Shown piece by piece: positions 1 through 8,645 of a stretch of DNA of 64,000 bases. The first letter of the stretch is position 1. Each line of letters opens with the position of its first letter. Where the stretch lies: NCBI RefSeq assembly GCF_947331435.1, contig NZ_CAMZOF010000001.1:558001-622000 (forward strand). Reading direction: 5' to 3'. Source of the stretch: Pelagibius sp. Alg239-R121 (GTDB lineage: Bacteria; Pseudomonadota; Alphaproteobacteria; Kiloniellales; Kiloniellaceae). The notes below the pieces were generated by a model that was given only the letters and a program-made list of their open reading frames with translations, was not told the origin of the DNA and searched no databases. Position numbers and translations under genes: made by a program.

Positions 1-524
1 GCGATCGCTTCGAAGTCTTCCCAGGTCTTGGGCGCTTCGACGCCGGCTTTATCCAGAGCTGCCTTGTTGTAGTAGAGCAGCGGTGTGGAGCTGTTGAAAG
101 GCAGGCCGATCATCTTGTCGTCGGAATCCGCATAGAAGTAGCGGACACCGGAGATGTAGTCGTTGCTGTTGAAGCCTACACCATGCTCTTTGAGCAGGTC
201 GGCGACCGGGTAGACCGCACCCTTGGCGTTGATGATGGTCGCGGCACCAGCATCGAACACCTGAATGATGTGCGGCGCGTTCTTGGCGCGGAACGCGGCA
301 ATGCCCGCGGTCATGGTGTCTTCGTAGCCGCCCTTGTAAGTGGCGACGAGTTTGTATTCGGACTGGCTGGCGTTGTACTTATCGGCGATCTCGCCGACAA
401 CTTCGCCCAAGCGGCCACCCATTGCGTGCCACCACTGGATCTCAGTCGCCGCAAAGCTGGCACTCGCAGACCCGCCGACCACGGCCGCTGCTGCTAGCGC
501 GATAATATGTTGTTTCAGTTTCAT
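1..524 (-). CDS. ugpB: sn-glycerol-3-phosphate ABC transporter substrate-binding protein (partial, C-terminus outside window)
   Basis: Periplasmic binding protein that would deliver glycerol-3-phosphate or glycerophosphodiesters to the UgpAEC permease. Only the first ~174 residues are in the window; the frame runs open off base 1. Residues 1-25 form a Sec signal peptide (KLK, then an Ala/Val-rich core, then SASFAA). The mature part starts with QWWHAMGG and continues with YKGGYED (63-69), AGIAAFRAKNAPHIIQV and PFNSSTPLLYYNK (142-154), all typical of UgpB rather than a generic sugar-binding protein. The ATG at 522-524 has GGGAGA just upstream. Pho-box-like repeats lie ~100 bases further upstream, which fits phosphate control. 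The remaining ugp genes should lie to the left of the window. Confidence 0.85.
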   Translation of the reverse strand, partial: MKLKQHIIALAAAAVVGGSASASFAATEIQWWHAMGGRLGEVVGEIADKYNASQSEYKLVATYKGGYEDTMTAGIAAFRAKNAPHIIQVFDAGAATIINAKGAVYPVADLLKEHGVGFNSNDYISGVRYFYADSDDKMIGLPFNSSTPLLYYNKAALDKAGVEAPKTWEDFEAI

Positions 525-528
525 TTAA

Positions 529-1075
529 CGTCTCCCTAGAGATTGCGCCGGGACTGCCGCCTTGTGACGGTGTTTCGGATCGCGCGACCCTAACGGCGGG
601 CCGTGATTATTTTGTTACAAGGTTGTTAACGTTTTCATTTCCGAATGTTAAACCTTTCGTTACGAAAATATTACACTTTTTTTGCAATTCGGGCGAATTA
701 GCTCCGGATCGACCGCTTTGCCCGCATCACTTGCCCTGCGATTCATGAGAATTTTGAATCCTATAGGGACAAAATTACTCTCGACGGTTTCTGAAGGTGA
801 CAAGGCGGTTACGATCGCGCGAAAGGCATCGCGAGTGCCGGCAACAGATCAGTCAAAACGGCAAAGACTTAAAGTCAAACGGGCGGACTCCGGGCTCTTT
901 TTGGCATATGCTGGAAGTGTAACTGGTTCGGTTTTTGGACATCCCTAAACGAAGCTGTAGCGGTCACGCCCCCGAGATCGGCGTAGCGGCTGCGCAAGCT
1001 TCGGATAGCGGCCGCAAATCGAAAAGAGGTAGAAACCAGGCGTTGGTTCCATCGAAAGTGATGTAAGGATACTGG
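529..1075. other. Intergenic region between ugpB and ada, AT-rich near ugpB
   Basis: This divergent gap should carry the promoters of ugpB (minus) and the ada-like gene (plus). Bases 600-680 are AT-rich and hold four TGTTAAC/TGTTACA-like repeats, described separately. A possible 88-codon reading frame at 682-948 has no recognisable protein features and I do not call it. The ada start has a TAA in frame at 1064-1066, so no upstream extension exists. Confidence 0.6.
613..664 (-). promoter_or_regulatory. Candidate PhoB box (phased TGTTA repeats) upstream of ugpB
   Basis: The plus strand shows TGTTACA (613-619), TGTTAAC (624-630), TGTTAAA (646-652) and CGTTACG (658-664). The first two are 7 bases long with a 4-base spacer, an 11-base period, and the third falls two periods further on. 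Read on the minus strand, they give TGTAACA/GTTAACA units similar to the 7+4 layout of PhoB boxes. The ugp genes are classical Pho regulon members. The exact consensus match is imperfect. Confidence 0.4.
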
Positions 1076-1939
1076 ATGTCATCGTCTCCCAGCCCTGCAC
1101 AGGTCGATCTGGTTCGTGAGGCTTGCGCATACATCGAAGCGCGGGAAGACGAGCGGATCACGCTGGACGAACTTGCCCGGCAGGTTCGACTCAGCCCCTG
1201 GCATTTTCAGCGCCTTTTCAAGAAGATCATGGGAGTGAGCCCGCGTGACTATGCCGCCGCCCGCCGCAGCAAGAGATTTCGCGACGAATTGAAAAACGGT
1301 GAATCCGTGGCAGGTGCGACCTACGGCGCGGGTTACGGATCTTCGAGCCGGGTCTACGAGTCGGCACAGCGTCAACTCGGCATGACTCCCGCCTCCTATG
1401 CCAAGGGCGGCGAGGGCGCCAGGATTGCCTTCAGCATCGTCGAATCAATTCAAGGGCTGCTGCTTGTTGCGGCAACACAAAAGGGTGTCTGCTTCGTATG
1501 CCTGGGCGACGACGTGGGCGATCTGGAAAAACAGCTTCGAAAGGAGTTTCCACGCGCGGCTGAGGTTTTTCGCGACGACAGCACGATCGGCCCAGCGGTG
1601 GAAAGCGTCGCGGAATATCTTGCCGGTGAACTGCCGCAGATCGATCTTCCGCTCGATGTCCTTGCAACTGCCTTTCAGCGCCGTGTGTGGCAGGAGCTTC
1701 TGGCGATTCCTCTCGGCGAAACCCGTAGTTATTTGGAGGTTGCCGAAGCCATGGGATTGAGCCAGAGCCAACGCGCGGTTGCCAACGCCTGTGCACGCAA
1801 CCCCGTCGCCCTGCTGGTGCCCTGCCACCGTGTGATCCGCGAAGACGGCACCTTGGGTGGCTACCGTTGGGGCAGCGACCGGAAAACAGCCCTGTTGGCG
1901 CAGGAAGCCGCGATGGCGGAAGTGGTTCCCGCCCTCTAA
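1076..1939 (+). CDS. ada: Ada-like protein: AraC-type HTH fused to methylated-DNA-protein cysteine methyltransferase
   Basis: The protein likely repairs O6-methylguanine by transfer to its active-site cysteine and may regulate the alkylation response. Residues 10-107 are an AraC-type double helix-turn-helix (ITLDELARQVRLSPWHFQRLFKK, then GYGSSSRVYES). Residues ~115-280 are the methyltransferase domain with the PCHRV motif at 249-253 (Cys250) and GGYRWG after it. At 287 residues it is ~65 shorter than E. coli Ada (354). The N-terminal zinc domain that repairs phosphotriesters and triggers activation is absent; an in-frame stop at 1064-1066 shows this is not a start-choice artefact. AGGA precedes the ATG. 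Confidence 0.88.
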   Translation: MSSSPSPAQVDLVREACAYIEAREDERITLDELARQVRLSPWHFQRLFKKIMGVSPRDYAAARRSKRFRDELKNGESVAGATYGAGYGSSSRVYESAQRQLGMTPASYAKGGEGARIAFSIVESIQGLLLVAATQKGVCFVCLGDDVGDLEKQLRKEFPRAAEVFRDDSTIGPAVESVAEYLAGELPQIDLPLDVLATAFQRRVWQELLAIPLGETRSYLEVAEAMGLSQSQRAVANACARNPVALLVPCHRVIREDGTLGGYRWGSDRKTALLAQEAAMAEVVPAL

Positions 1940-1940
1940 C

Positions 1941-1957
1941 TTGCCTAGATTAGGCAT
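1941..1957 (+). terminator. Small hairpin just after ada, possible weak terminator
   Basis: TGCCTA and TAGGCA form a 6-base stem with a GAT loop directly after the ada stop codon, followed by a partly T-rich stretch (TTGGTCTTT). The stem is short and the T tract is interrupted, so termination would be weak at best. Confidence 0.25.
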
Positions 1958-2035
1958 TGGTCTTTGAAGCAGCCAAAACCTTTCAGTCAAGCGTCACTTG
2001 CCCTGAATCATATCAGGCGATATACAAAATAGGTG

Positions 2036-2740
2036 ATGCAAAATGTACTCGACCCCCAGATATTGCGGTTTGGTGACCGTCAGATCCCGCTTGAGGTCCG
2101 CAGGCACACCCGGGCGCGCCGCATCACTCTGCGCCTCTCGCCTGACGGCACGGGTGTCAAACTGGTGCTTCCGAAGCGCGCCGCCCTCAAGGAAGGGCTT
2201 GCGTTTGCTGAGCGAAACCGCAGTTGGATTCTGGCGCGGCTCTCAGAGCAGCCAGACAGGACTGTTTTTTGCGATGGCGCCACGGTTCCGGTTCTCGGTG
2301 AGACTCAGACCATCCGTCACGATCCGGCTGCCCGCCGTGGCGTCTGGCGTCAGGATGATGTTATCTGGGTTTCCGGATTCGCCGAGCATCTGCCCCGGCG
2401 GGTCACCGACTTCCTGAAGGCCGAAGCGCGCAGGGAAATTTCCGCAAGAGCGCGGTCGAAAGCCAGGTCCCAAGGCCTGAAGATCGCGCGGATATCGCTG
2501 CGCGACACCTCCAGCCGATGGGGCAGTTGCAGTTCCAGCGGCAACCTGAATTTCTCCTGGCGTCTGATCTTCGCGCCGGAACTAGTGCTGGATTATGTCG
2601 TCGCCCACGAAGTCGCCCATTTGCGCGAAATGAACCACGGACCCGCTTTCTGGCAATTGACCCGGCAAATGACGACTGATGTCGGTCAAGCCAAGACCTG
2701 GCTCAGCCGTCATGGGGCGTCATTATTACGATACGGTTGA
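2036..2740 (+). CDS. YgjP/SprT-like M48-type metallopeptidase (DUF45 family)
   Basis: Small cytoplasmic metalloprotein of the YgjP (DUF45) family; the substrate is unknown for the family. Near the C-terminus it has HEVAH at ~191-195 followed by a third histidine in MNHGPAFW, the usual HExxH plus H zinc set, and RWGSCSSSGNLNFSW at ~161-175, the second family signature. The length of 234 is normal. I use the ATG at 2036; a GTG sits one codon upstream at 2033. It is flanked by ada on the same strand and a convergent VOC gene, with no evident shared operon. Confidence 0.85.
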   Translation: MQNVLDPQILRFGDRQIPLEVRRHTRARRITLRLSPDGTGVKLVLPKRAALKEGLAFAERNRSWILARLSEQPDRTVFCDGATVPVLGETQTIRHDPAARRGVWRQDDVIWVSGFAEHLPRRVTDFLKAEARREISARARSKARSQGLKIARISLRDTSSRWGSCSSSGNLNFSWRLIFAPELVLDYVVAHEVAHLREMNHGPAFWQLTRQMTTDVGQAKTWLSRHGASLLRYG

Positions 2741-2791
2741 AAACGTTTTCAAATTTACCTGTGAAACGGCCCAAATTTTCGGTTTGCCGCC

Positions 2792-3211
2792 TTACTTCGC
2801 GAGACCAGGCACCCAAACATAGCCCGCCGGGTCAGCAAGGTAGCATTCACGTAACCCATGCGGCTTGTCTGCAGATTCCGCAATCACAGCGTAGCCCAGC
2901 TCTCGGGCGCGCTGCTCTGCCTGGTCCGGATCGATACCATATATACGCAGTTCAAGCCCAACACCACGCAATGCCCCGTCGCTGGTCAGAGCGAGCAGGG
3001 GGTGTGCGTGATAGGTATGATCGGCATGCAGCATCCAGCTATGGTCCCCATGGCTCAGAACTGCAAAATCGGCATCGCTGTAGACGGTCTCCAGTTCGAG
3101 AACCTTGGTAGTAAAGCTCAAAACCGGCTCAATCCGCGGCACCAGAAGATTAACCCCCATCCCGGTAAGAGATCGGCCGAAAGCGTCGGCAGGCATCCAA
3201 TCTTCAGGCAT
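2792..3211 (-). CDS. VOC-superfamily (glyoxalase/bleomycin-resistance fold) protein
   Basis: 139-residue single-module protein of the vicinal oxygen chelate fold, with a beta-alpha-beta-beta-beta pattern repeated twice. It begins GVNLLVPRIEPVLSFTTKVLELE and ends YLADPAGYVWVPG, which is characteristic of glyoxalase-like domains (substrate-binding or dioxygenase-like roles). A His-containing stretch (LHADHTYHAH) and a Glu (LELRIYG) could supply metal ligands. The substrate cannot be inferred from sequence or neighbours. It is convergent with the YgjP-like gene and divergent from the efflux pump. Confidence 0.75.
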   Translation of the reverse strand: MPEDWMPADAFGRSLTGMGVNLLVPRIEPVLSFTTKVLELETVYSDADFAVLSHGDHSWMLHADHTYHAHPLLALTSDGALRGVGLELRIYGIDPDQAEQRARELGYAVIAESADKPHGLRECYLADPAGYVWVPGLAK

Positions 3212-3360
3212 GAAATCTCTCGCTCATCAATTTGTGATCGCCCGCAAACGTTGCAAAAAGAAGTTTCTTTCTCGCAAGACTTTCGCTCAAGAGCGTTAAC
3301 GACTATAACCGCAGGTAGGTTCAGTCCGTAAAGGTCCACTCCTTCCGAGATTCGAGGTCC

Positions 3361-4620
3361 ATGTCCATCGCTTCGCAGCGTCACCGTGCGGAACAGCTCT
3401 CCGTCATTGCCTTCCTCACGATGGTCGTGGCCCTGGGGCCGATCTCAACGGATCTCTATCTGCCTTCTCTCCCTTCGATAGGGGTTGCCCTGGGCTCGGA
3501 CACAGCCGGGGTCCAGTTGACGCTCTCGGTCTTCTTGGCCGGTTTTGCGGTCAGCCAGTTGATTTACGGCCCGCTGTCCGATCGCTATGGCAGGCGTCCT
3601 GTGTTGTTGATCGCCCTGCTGATTTACTTCATGGCAACGGTTGCGTGTTGTTTTGCAGATTCCATCGAGTGGCTGATCGCGGCGCGCTTTGCCCAAGCGC
3701 TCGGCGCCTGCGCAGGACCGGTGGTCGGCCGCGCTGTTGTGCGTGATGTCTTTGGCAGGGACCGGTCTGCACGGGTATTGTCATATATGGCAACAGCCGT
3801 ATCCGTCGCACCGGCAGTCGGCCCAATCATCGGTGGTTATCTGGAAATAGGCTTCGGGTGGCGTGCTAGTTTCATCGCTCTGGGTGTGTTTGGCGCTTTG
3901 GCGTTCGCAGGCATCTACGCACTCTTGCCTGAAACAAACGTCCGTCGCGACCCGACGGCGACTCGGCCGGGAAAACTGATCTCTAACTATTTCTTCTTGA
4001 TGCGGACAAGGCACTACGTCGGCTGCGTCCTGATTTGCACCTTTTCTTATTCGGGAATTTTTTCGTTCATTTCAGGATCGCCCTTCATCCTGATCGAAAC
4101 GATTCAGCTCTCACCCAGCAGCTACGGGCTTTGTTTTACTGCAGTGGTAATCGGCTACATGTTGGGTTCATTCACCTCCGGGCGACTGACTCAGCGCGTG
4201 GGAACCAGCCAAATGATCCTGACTGGAACAGTCCTTCAGTGCGTCGGCGGCATGGCTGGAATCCTGCTCGCAATGTTTGGAATTCTCGACGTTTATTCGA
4301 TCGTGGGCCCAACCTTTGTGTTTCTCATCGGTACCGGACTGGCAATGCCGAATGCGATGGCCTCAGCCATTGGACCCTTCCCGCAAATGGCTGGCACCGC
4401 CTCTGCTTTGCTGGGCTTCACACAAATGACCGTTGCGGCTGTCGTCGGTATTGCCGTGGGGCACAGCGGTGACGGAACCGCATTTGGAATGATGGGTTCA
4501 ATTGCGTTGGTCTCAATTTTGGGGCTATTGAGTTTTGTTTTCCTGCTGGGGCGCAAGTTCGACTCTCGTGCTGGCGACAACACGGTCCTTGCACCCGCTA
4601 GCGATCCCGGTCGTTCTTGA
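3361..4620 (+). CDS. Bcr/CflA-family MFS multidrug efflux transporter
   Basis: A 12-helix inner-membrane proton antiporter of 419 residues. The N-terminal DLYLPSLP motif (31-38) is diagnostic of the Bcr/CflA branch. GPLSDRYGRRP (70-80) is MFS motif A between helices 2 and 3, and ARFAQALGACAGPVVGRAVVRDVF is the helix-4 signature. The family exports drugs such as bicyclomycin and chloramphenicol, and some members export cysteine or siderophores; the substrate here is unknown. GAGG lies close before the ATG. The last 23 bases overlap the convergent PBP gene. Confidence 0.85.
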   Translation: MSIASQRHRAEQLSVIAFLTMVVALGPISTDLYLPSLPSIGVALGSDTAGVQLTLSVFLAGFAVSQLIYGPLSDRYGRRPVLLIALLIYFMATVACCFADSIEWLIAARFAQALGACAGPVVGRAVVRDVFGRDRSARVLSYMATAVSVAPAVGPIIGGYLEIGFGWRASFIALGVFGALAFAGIYALLPETNVRRDPTATRPGKLISNYFFLMRTRHYVGCVLICTFSYSGIFSFISGSPFILIETIQLSPSSYGLCFTAVVIGYMLGSFTSGRLTQRVGTSQMILTGTVLQCVGGMAGILLAMFGILDVYSIVGPTFVFLIGTGLAMPNAMASAIGPFPQMAGTASALLGFTQMTVAAVVGIAVGHSGDGTAFGMMGSIALVSILGLLSFVFLLGRKFDSRAGDNTVLAPASDPGRS

Positions 4621-6718
4621 ACGGCTCCCACTTTGGCCGCTCACGTTTCTTTTCGGAATCCGAAACACCAAGATTACGCAAAATTCGACCGATGAACCCG
4701 CCACCTTGATCCTGTGCGGCATCACTCGCCGACTCCTCGGCTGAGTCTACAGCCGCAATAGCACCGACTGGTGCCGAGGTGGGGCCAGTACCCGGCAGAA
4801 CCTGTGGAGCGACGCCCTCGAGAGCGCTCGACATGACCCGCTTCCACAGCTGAGCCGGCAGGGAACCGCCCGTGACCTTGTTCATGGGCGCGCCGTTGTC
4901 GTTGCCGAACCAGACGCCGGTGACCAGCTCACCGGTATAGCCCACAAACCAGGCATCGCGGAAATCCTGACTGGTTCCCGTCTTTCCCGCCGCTCTGCGA
5001 TCGATTTGCGCCGCTTTTCCAGTGCCCCAGGAGACCACCGAAGACAGCATGTCGTTCATCATCAGCAGACGCTCTTTGGCAATGACCCGTCCGGTACCGG
5101 CGCCATCGCGCCGAAACAGCAGTTTGCCGCCTCGGCCACGTATTTCTTCGACGCCAAATGGCCAAACGCCGCTGCCGCCGTTAGCGAAAGCGGCGTAAGC
5201 GCCGGTCAGGTCCAGCAGTGTCACTTCGGAGGTCCCAAGGGCAATGCTGGCAGAGGTATCGATCTTTGAAGAAATACCCAGACGCCGGGCGACTTCCGCA
5301 ACGTTTTCGCGGCCGCTTTTTTCCGATACCTGAACGGCAACCGAATTCATCGAGCGTGCCATGGCCTCTCGCAGTGTGACATCGCCGTAGTAACGTCCAC
5401 CGTAGTTTCTGGGTGCCCAGCCTTTGATGCGAAGCGGCCCGTCAATCATGCGGCTATCGGGCGTAAGGCCGTGCTCTAGGCCCGCCAGAAAAACGAATGG
5501 CTTGAAAGCCGAACCCGGTTGCCGCAAGGCCTGCGTGGAGCGATTGAACTGGCTTGATACGTAATTGCGTCCGCCAACCATAGCCCGTACGGCGCCGTCA
5601 GGGGCCAGGACAATCACGGCCCCCTGTTCGACGGAGTTTGCCTTCCCTTCCTCGTCCAGCAAAACGGTCAACTCGCGCTCCGCCACTTTCTGCGTATGCG
5701 CGTTGAGCGTCGTGATGATCGTAAGATCGTCGTCCACCGCTCCAACATAACCTTCAATCTGCCGCATGATCCAATCGGCGAAGTAGCGGGCCTGCCGACC
5801 GGCACGCGGCCGGCCCCGGGCCTTGGCTTTCAATGACTGCTTGGCCTCAGCCTCGGAAATGAACCCGGCGTCGACCATCGCACCCAGCACAAGCGCTGTC
5901 CGCGTGTCCGCCCTCTCAGTGCTTCGCGCCGGGTTGTAGCGTGACGGCGCTTTCAGGAGGCCGGCAAGAAGTGCGGCCTCATACAACGAGACTTTACTCG
6001 CAGGCTTGCCGAAGTACTGCCGCGCCGCCGCATCGAAGCCGTAACTTCCGGTTCCCAGAAAGACGCGGTTCATATAGAGCGCAAAAATTTGATCCTTGGT
6101 GAACCGCTGTTCGAGCCGTAACGCGAGCAGGGCCTCCTGAATCTTGCGTTTCAGGGTCCGGTCCGGCGAAAGAAACAGATTCTTGGCAAGCTGTTGGGTT
6201 AGGGTAGAGCCTCCCTGCACGAAACGGCCCTTGCGGATGTTCGTCACCATCGCGCGCGCGATGCCCAGGACATCCAATCCAAAGTGATTGTAGAAACGAC
6301 GATCTTCGATCGCGAGGATTGCCTGGGGCAAATGAGGCGGCAGATCTTTGAGCGTGATGGGTTCGCCGTAGAAATCGCCGTAGGACGCAAGCTGCACGCC
6401 GTCAGCAGAAACCAGACGGATTGACGGGCGGCGGGTCATCTGTTCGATGGAGTTTACATCGGGCAGGTCGTAGGCATACCAAGCAATTACGCCCGTGAGG
6501 ATGACACCCGCCCAGATTGCCAGCACCAAACTCCAGGATGCGAGGCGCAACCCCCAGTGTCGGGAAGTCCTGCGGCGTGCCGGTGCTTTGCTACGCGCCT
6601 TGGTATTGCGCGCAGCCTTCTTTCTTCCCTTAACGGCCTTAGTGCCGGGAGAACCAGAACGCCGCGATTTATCGCCAGCCTTGGGTTTTGCCACGCTTTT
6701 CTTGCTACCTCGCGTCAT
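4598..6718 (-). CDS. Penicillin-binding protein 1A family, bifunctional transglycosylase/transpeptidase
   Basis: Class A PBP that polymerises and cross-links peptidoglycan at the cytoplasmic membrane. Residues 1-55 are a Lys/Arg-rich cytoplasmic tail, ~58-82 the membrane anchor. The glycosyltransferase domain has EDRRFYNHFG (138-147, catalytic Glu138) and GGSTLTQQLAKN (169-180). The transpeptidase has SAFK (403-406, nucleophile Ser403), SMN (456-458) and KTGT (579-582). The C-terminus is a short Ala/Ser-rich tail. At 706 residues it lacks the large extra OB-type insert of E. coli PBP1A and is closer to the compact alphaproteobacterial PBPs. It is convergent with the efflux pump and overlaps it by 23 bases. 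Confidence 0.93.
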   Translation of the reverse strand: MTRGSKKSVAKPKAGDKSRRSGSPGTKAVKGRKKAARNTKARSKAPARRRTSRHWGLRLASWSLVLAIWAGVILTGVIAWYAYDLPDVNSIEQMTRRPSIRLVSADGVQLASYGDFYGEPITLKDLPPHLPQAILAIEDRRFYNHFGLDVLGIARAMVTNIRKGRFVQGGSTLTQQLAKNLFLSPDRTLKRKIQEALLALRLEQRFTKDQIFALYMNRVFLGTGSYGFDAAARQYFGKPASKVSLYEAALLAGLLKAPSRYNPARSTERADTRTALVLGAMVDAGFISEAEAKQSLKAKARGRPRAGRQARYFADWIMRQIEGYVGAVDDDLTIITTLNAHTQKVAERELTVLLDEEGKANSVEQGAVIVLAPDGAVRAMVGGRNYVSSQFNRSTQALRQPGSAFKPFVFLAGLEHGLTPDSRMIDGPLRIKGWAPRNYGGRYYGDVTLREAMARSMNSVAVQVSEKSGRENVAEVARRLGISSKIDTSASIALGTSEVTLLDLTGAYAAFANGGSGVWPFGVEEIRGRGGKLLFRRDGAGTGRVIAKERLLMMNDMLSSVVSWGTGKAAQIDRRAAGKTGTSQDFRDAWFVGYTGELVTGVWFGNDNGAPMNKVTGGSLPAQLWKRVMSSALEGVAPQVLPGTGPTSAPVGAIAAVDSAEESASDAAQDQGGGFIGRILRNLGVSDSEKKRERPKWEPFKNDRDR

Positions 6719-6933
6719 GCCGCCGCTTTTAAAGCATCGCCGCCGTCACCGCCAGCGCTCCCGAGTTCGAGCCACGAATTTGCCTCGCGCCGTTGAAGCG
6801 GGAAACTATGGCCGTTTTATGACTGGCATCATTCGACAGTTGTGCCTTCGTACAATTTAACGACCAAAGGAGTCATTCATTGAACAAACCGCCTAGAATT
6901 GCATACCCACGTATTAGAGGAATGTTTGCCTAT

Positions 6934-6957
6934 TTGGGTGATGTTACACCACCCCAA
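6934..6957. promoter_or_regulatory. Imperfect inverted repeat upstream of the GNAT-fold gene
   Basis: TTGGGTG (6934-6940) and CACCCCAA (6950-6957) form an inverted repeat with one bulged base, 52 bases before the start of the GNAT-fold gene. A regulator gene of XRE type lies at the other end of this module, so it could be an operator. This is inference from position and symmetry only. Confidence 0.25.
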
Positions 6958-7009
6958 TGGAATTCGTCGTACACAATAATACCGACTAACAGTTGAAATG
7001 GAGCTAGTT

Positions 7010-7738
7010 ATGACATCGCACGCTATCGATTATTTACAAGTTTCACGCTACATCACGGATATCGATTCCTTTGCCAAATCGCGCGGAATACGATTAGCAA
7101 TCAAAAACGATTTTGATGAACTTCGGGATCTGTGCAAACGCCTACCCGGCAAACCGGTTCCTTTTGCGCCGTTTAACCCCGACTACACGGATGTCGGGCC
7201 GCACAACGCCTTCTGGATTGAGGGGAGAAACGGCGGGGGAGATGTCGTTCATGTTCAAGCGGTCAGATGTGACGATCTATCTGATACAACATTAGCCAAC
7301 CAAATACACTCCTTGCTAGAACCATATGCAACCCAAGAGGTGTTGGAAACGACGGAGGATCTGGACTTTTGCCAATCTCCTACCGCCAGAACAATAAGCG
7401 GCAAGGTGTGTTATCACGGTGAGATCTGGTTGCGCGGAGGTTCAAACGGTTATCGCGGAACTGGGCTATCCGGAATACTTCCCCGTCTTATTCTGGCGCT
7501 TTCGCTTGCTAAATGGGCGCCAGACTTCATATGGGGATTCGGTCATGCCTGGCTGGTCGAACGGGGTATTCCTCAGAAATACGGCTACCATAACATAGAG
7601 CCAAGAGGCGCTTACATGGAGACCAGCAAGCTCAGCAGACCAATAAACTCCTGGATCATGTGGCTTAGCCAATCGGACCTTATAGAATTGACGCATGATG
7701 AGCGTCAGACCGATTTGGCTGTAGGAATGGGATATTAA
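7010..7738 (+). CDS. GNAT-fold acyltransferase-like protein of unknown function
   Basis: I do not recognise a named family. The 242-residue protein has a C-terminal half resembling motif A of GCN5-type acetyltransferases: GKVCYHGEIWL (strand), then YRGTGLSG at ~148-155 (R/Q-x-x-G-x-G/A-like acyl-CoA loop), then a long helix (ILPRLILALSL). The N-terminal part has an alternating strand pattern (HNAFWIEG, DVVHVQAVR). The ATG at 7010 is preferred because GGAG sits 6 bases upstream; an ATG at 6998 in the same frame lacks such a site. It lacks LuxI landmarks. Its 3' end overlaps the convergent hypothetical gene by 59 bases. Base composition looks lower in GC than flanking genes. Confidence 0.6.
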   Translation: MTSHAIDYLQVSRYITDIDSFAKSRGIRLAIKNDFDELRDLCKRLPGKPVPFAPFNPDYTDVGPHNAFWIEGRNGGGDVVHVQAVRCDDLSDTTLANQIHSLLEPYATQEVLETTEDLDFCQSPTARTISGKVCYHGEIWLRGGSNGYRGTGLSGILPRLILALSLAKWAPDFIWGFGHAWLVERGIPQKYGYHNIEPRGAYMETSKLSRPINSWIMWLSQSDLIELTHDERQTDLAVGMGY

Positions 7739-8585
7739 CGTTCTCGGTTATGTCAGACAGACAAATGAAAACAGGGGTGCCGTCAGAGAGTTCGCTTGGA
7801 TAAAGCAATCTCTGATACGGCACCCAGAATGGTTCACTGTCGTCACGCCGGAACAGCGCTCGTACGTGGTGCAAACGGGGTTCTCGCTTCTGCAGAACCC
7901 CGTTGTACGCGGCTGATACCATCTTTCCGTATCGCCCACTCGGTCTCGAAACAACCCCCGAGGAGACAATTGACGAATAGGGAAGACTGGTTTGAGTCAC
8001 GCGTGCAATGGCGGCATTATGCCCAACGTGAAGCCGCAGGAAGAACTCTTCACTTTCGCCTTCTGCGTAGACTAATGCTTTGGAATACAAGGTTTTAAAC
8101 GCTTGTTCGTCGCCCACATCGAACAAGTGGCCCGTTTTCTCAAAGTACTCGTAGCCGCGCTTGATGACATCGCTACTGTCTTGTATCGAGTCGAATTGCT
8201 GTTCTTGAACAAAGATCGTATCGATCAGCTCAACCGCGCGAAACGACGTTGTCTGCCGAATACGCGCGACCGCTACGCTGGGTACATAGAAGGTTTCGGT
8301 AACCCAGCCGCCATAAAAGAAATCAAGAACAATCCGTCGGGGCTGCTTATCGATTTCCAGGAACTCGACCATCGATTCGATAGCCTCAGGCGCGGCGTAC
8401 CACACATCCCACCTGAAAGTGATCGTCGTTGGCGTCAACGAGGCCTTGACCAAGCCAAGCTGTCTGTACGCTGTCTGCTGTTCGCGCATGGCAGATCCTA
8501 TGGGAACGGCAGACTCTGCCCCTGTGCCGGGCAGCTCGGCTGCCCGCCACTTTCCCATATCATCTATCCACCAGTCTCCAAACAT
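7680..8585 (-). CDS. Hypothetical protein, possible PAS-like C-terminal region
   Basis: I do not recognise a family. The 301-residue protein is soluble (no signal peptide or membrane segment). The N-terminal half contains FGDWWIDDMGKW, FRWDVWYAAPEAIES and VLDFFYGGW; the C-terminal half (~200-290) ends in VPYQRLLYPSELSDGTPVFICLSDITE, which recalls the end of PAS-like sensor domains that carry RLLLP-type motifs. It follows the XRE gene on the same strand after 60 bases, so the two may be co-transcribed. The reading frame has ordinary codon usage for a real gene, and it overlaps the 3' end of the GNAT-fold gene tail to tail. Confidence 0.55.
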   Translation of the reverse strand: MFGDWWIDDMGKWRAAELPGTGAESAVPIGSAMREQQTAYRQLGLVKASLTPTTITFRWDVWYAAPEAIESMVEFLEIDKQPRRIVLDFFYGGWVTETFYVPSVAVARIRQTTSFRAVELIDTIFVQEQQFDSIQDSSDVIKRGYEYFEKTGHLFDVGDEQAFKTLYSKALVYAEGESEEFFLRLHVGHNAAIARVTQTSLPYSSIVSSGVVSRPSGRYGKMVSAAYNGVLQKREPRLHHVRALFRRDDSEPFWVPYQRLLYPSELSDGTPVFICLSDITENVNIPFLQPNRSDAHHASIL

Positions 8586-8645
8586 AACGCTATCCCATGC
8601 TCACTCGCCACGGGTGATGGCGAAGCAACTAAGAGGAAGACCGCG

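Noticed and set aside
682-948. 88-codon open frame between ugpB and ada
   Set aside because: No recognisable protein features, no convincing ribosome site, and it would cover the probable promoter region.
4598-4620. Frameshift or assembly error at the MFS/PBP overlap
   Set aside because: Both proteins have complete family lengths and end within the overlap, so this is a genuine short convergent overlap.
7010-7738. LuxI-type autoinducer synthase
   Set aside because: Length is similar, but the conserved Arg/Phe/Trp/Glu/Asp landmarks of LuxI are missing. Only a GNAT-like loop is visible.
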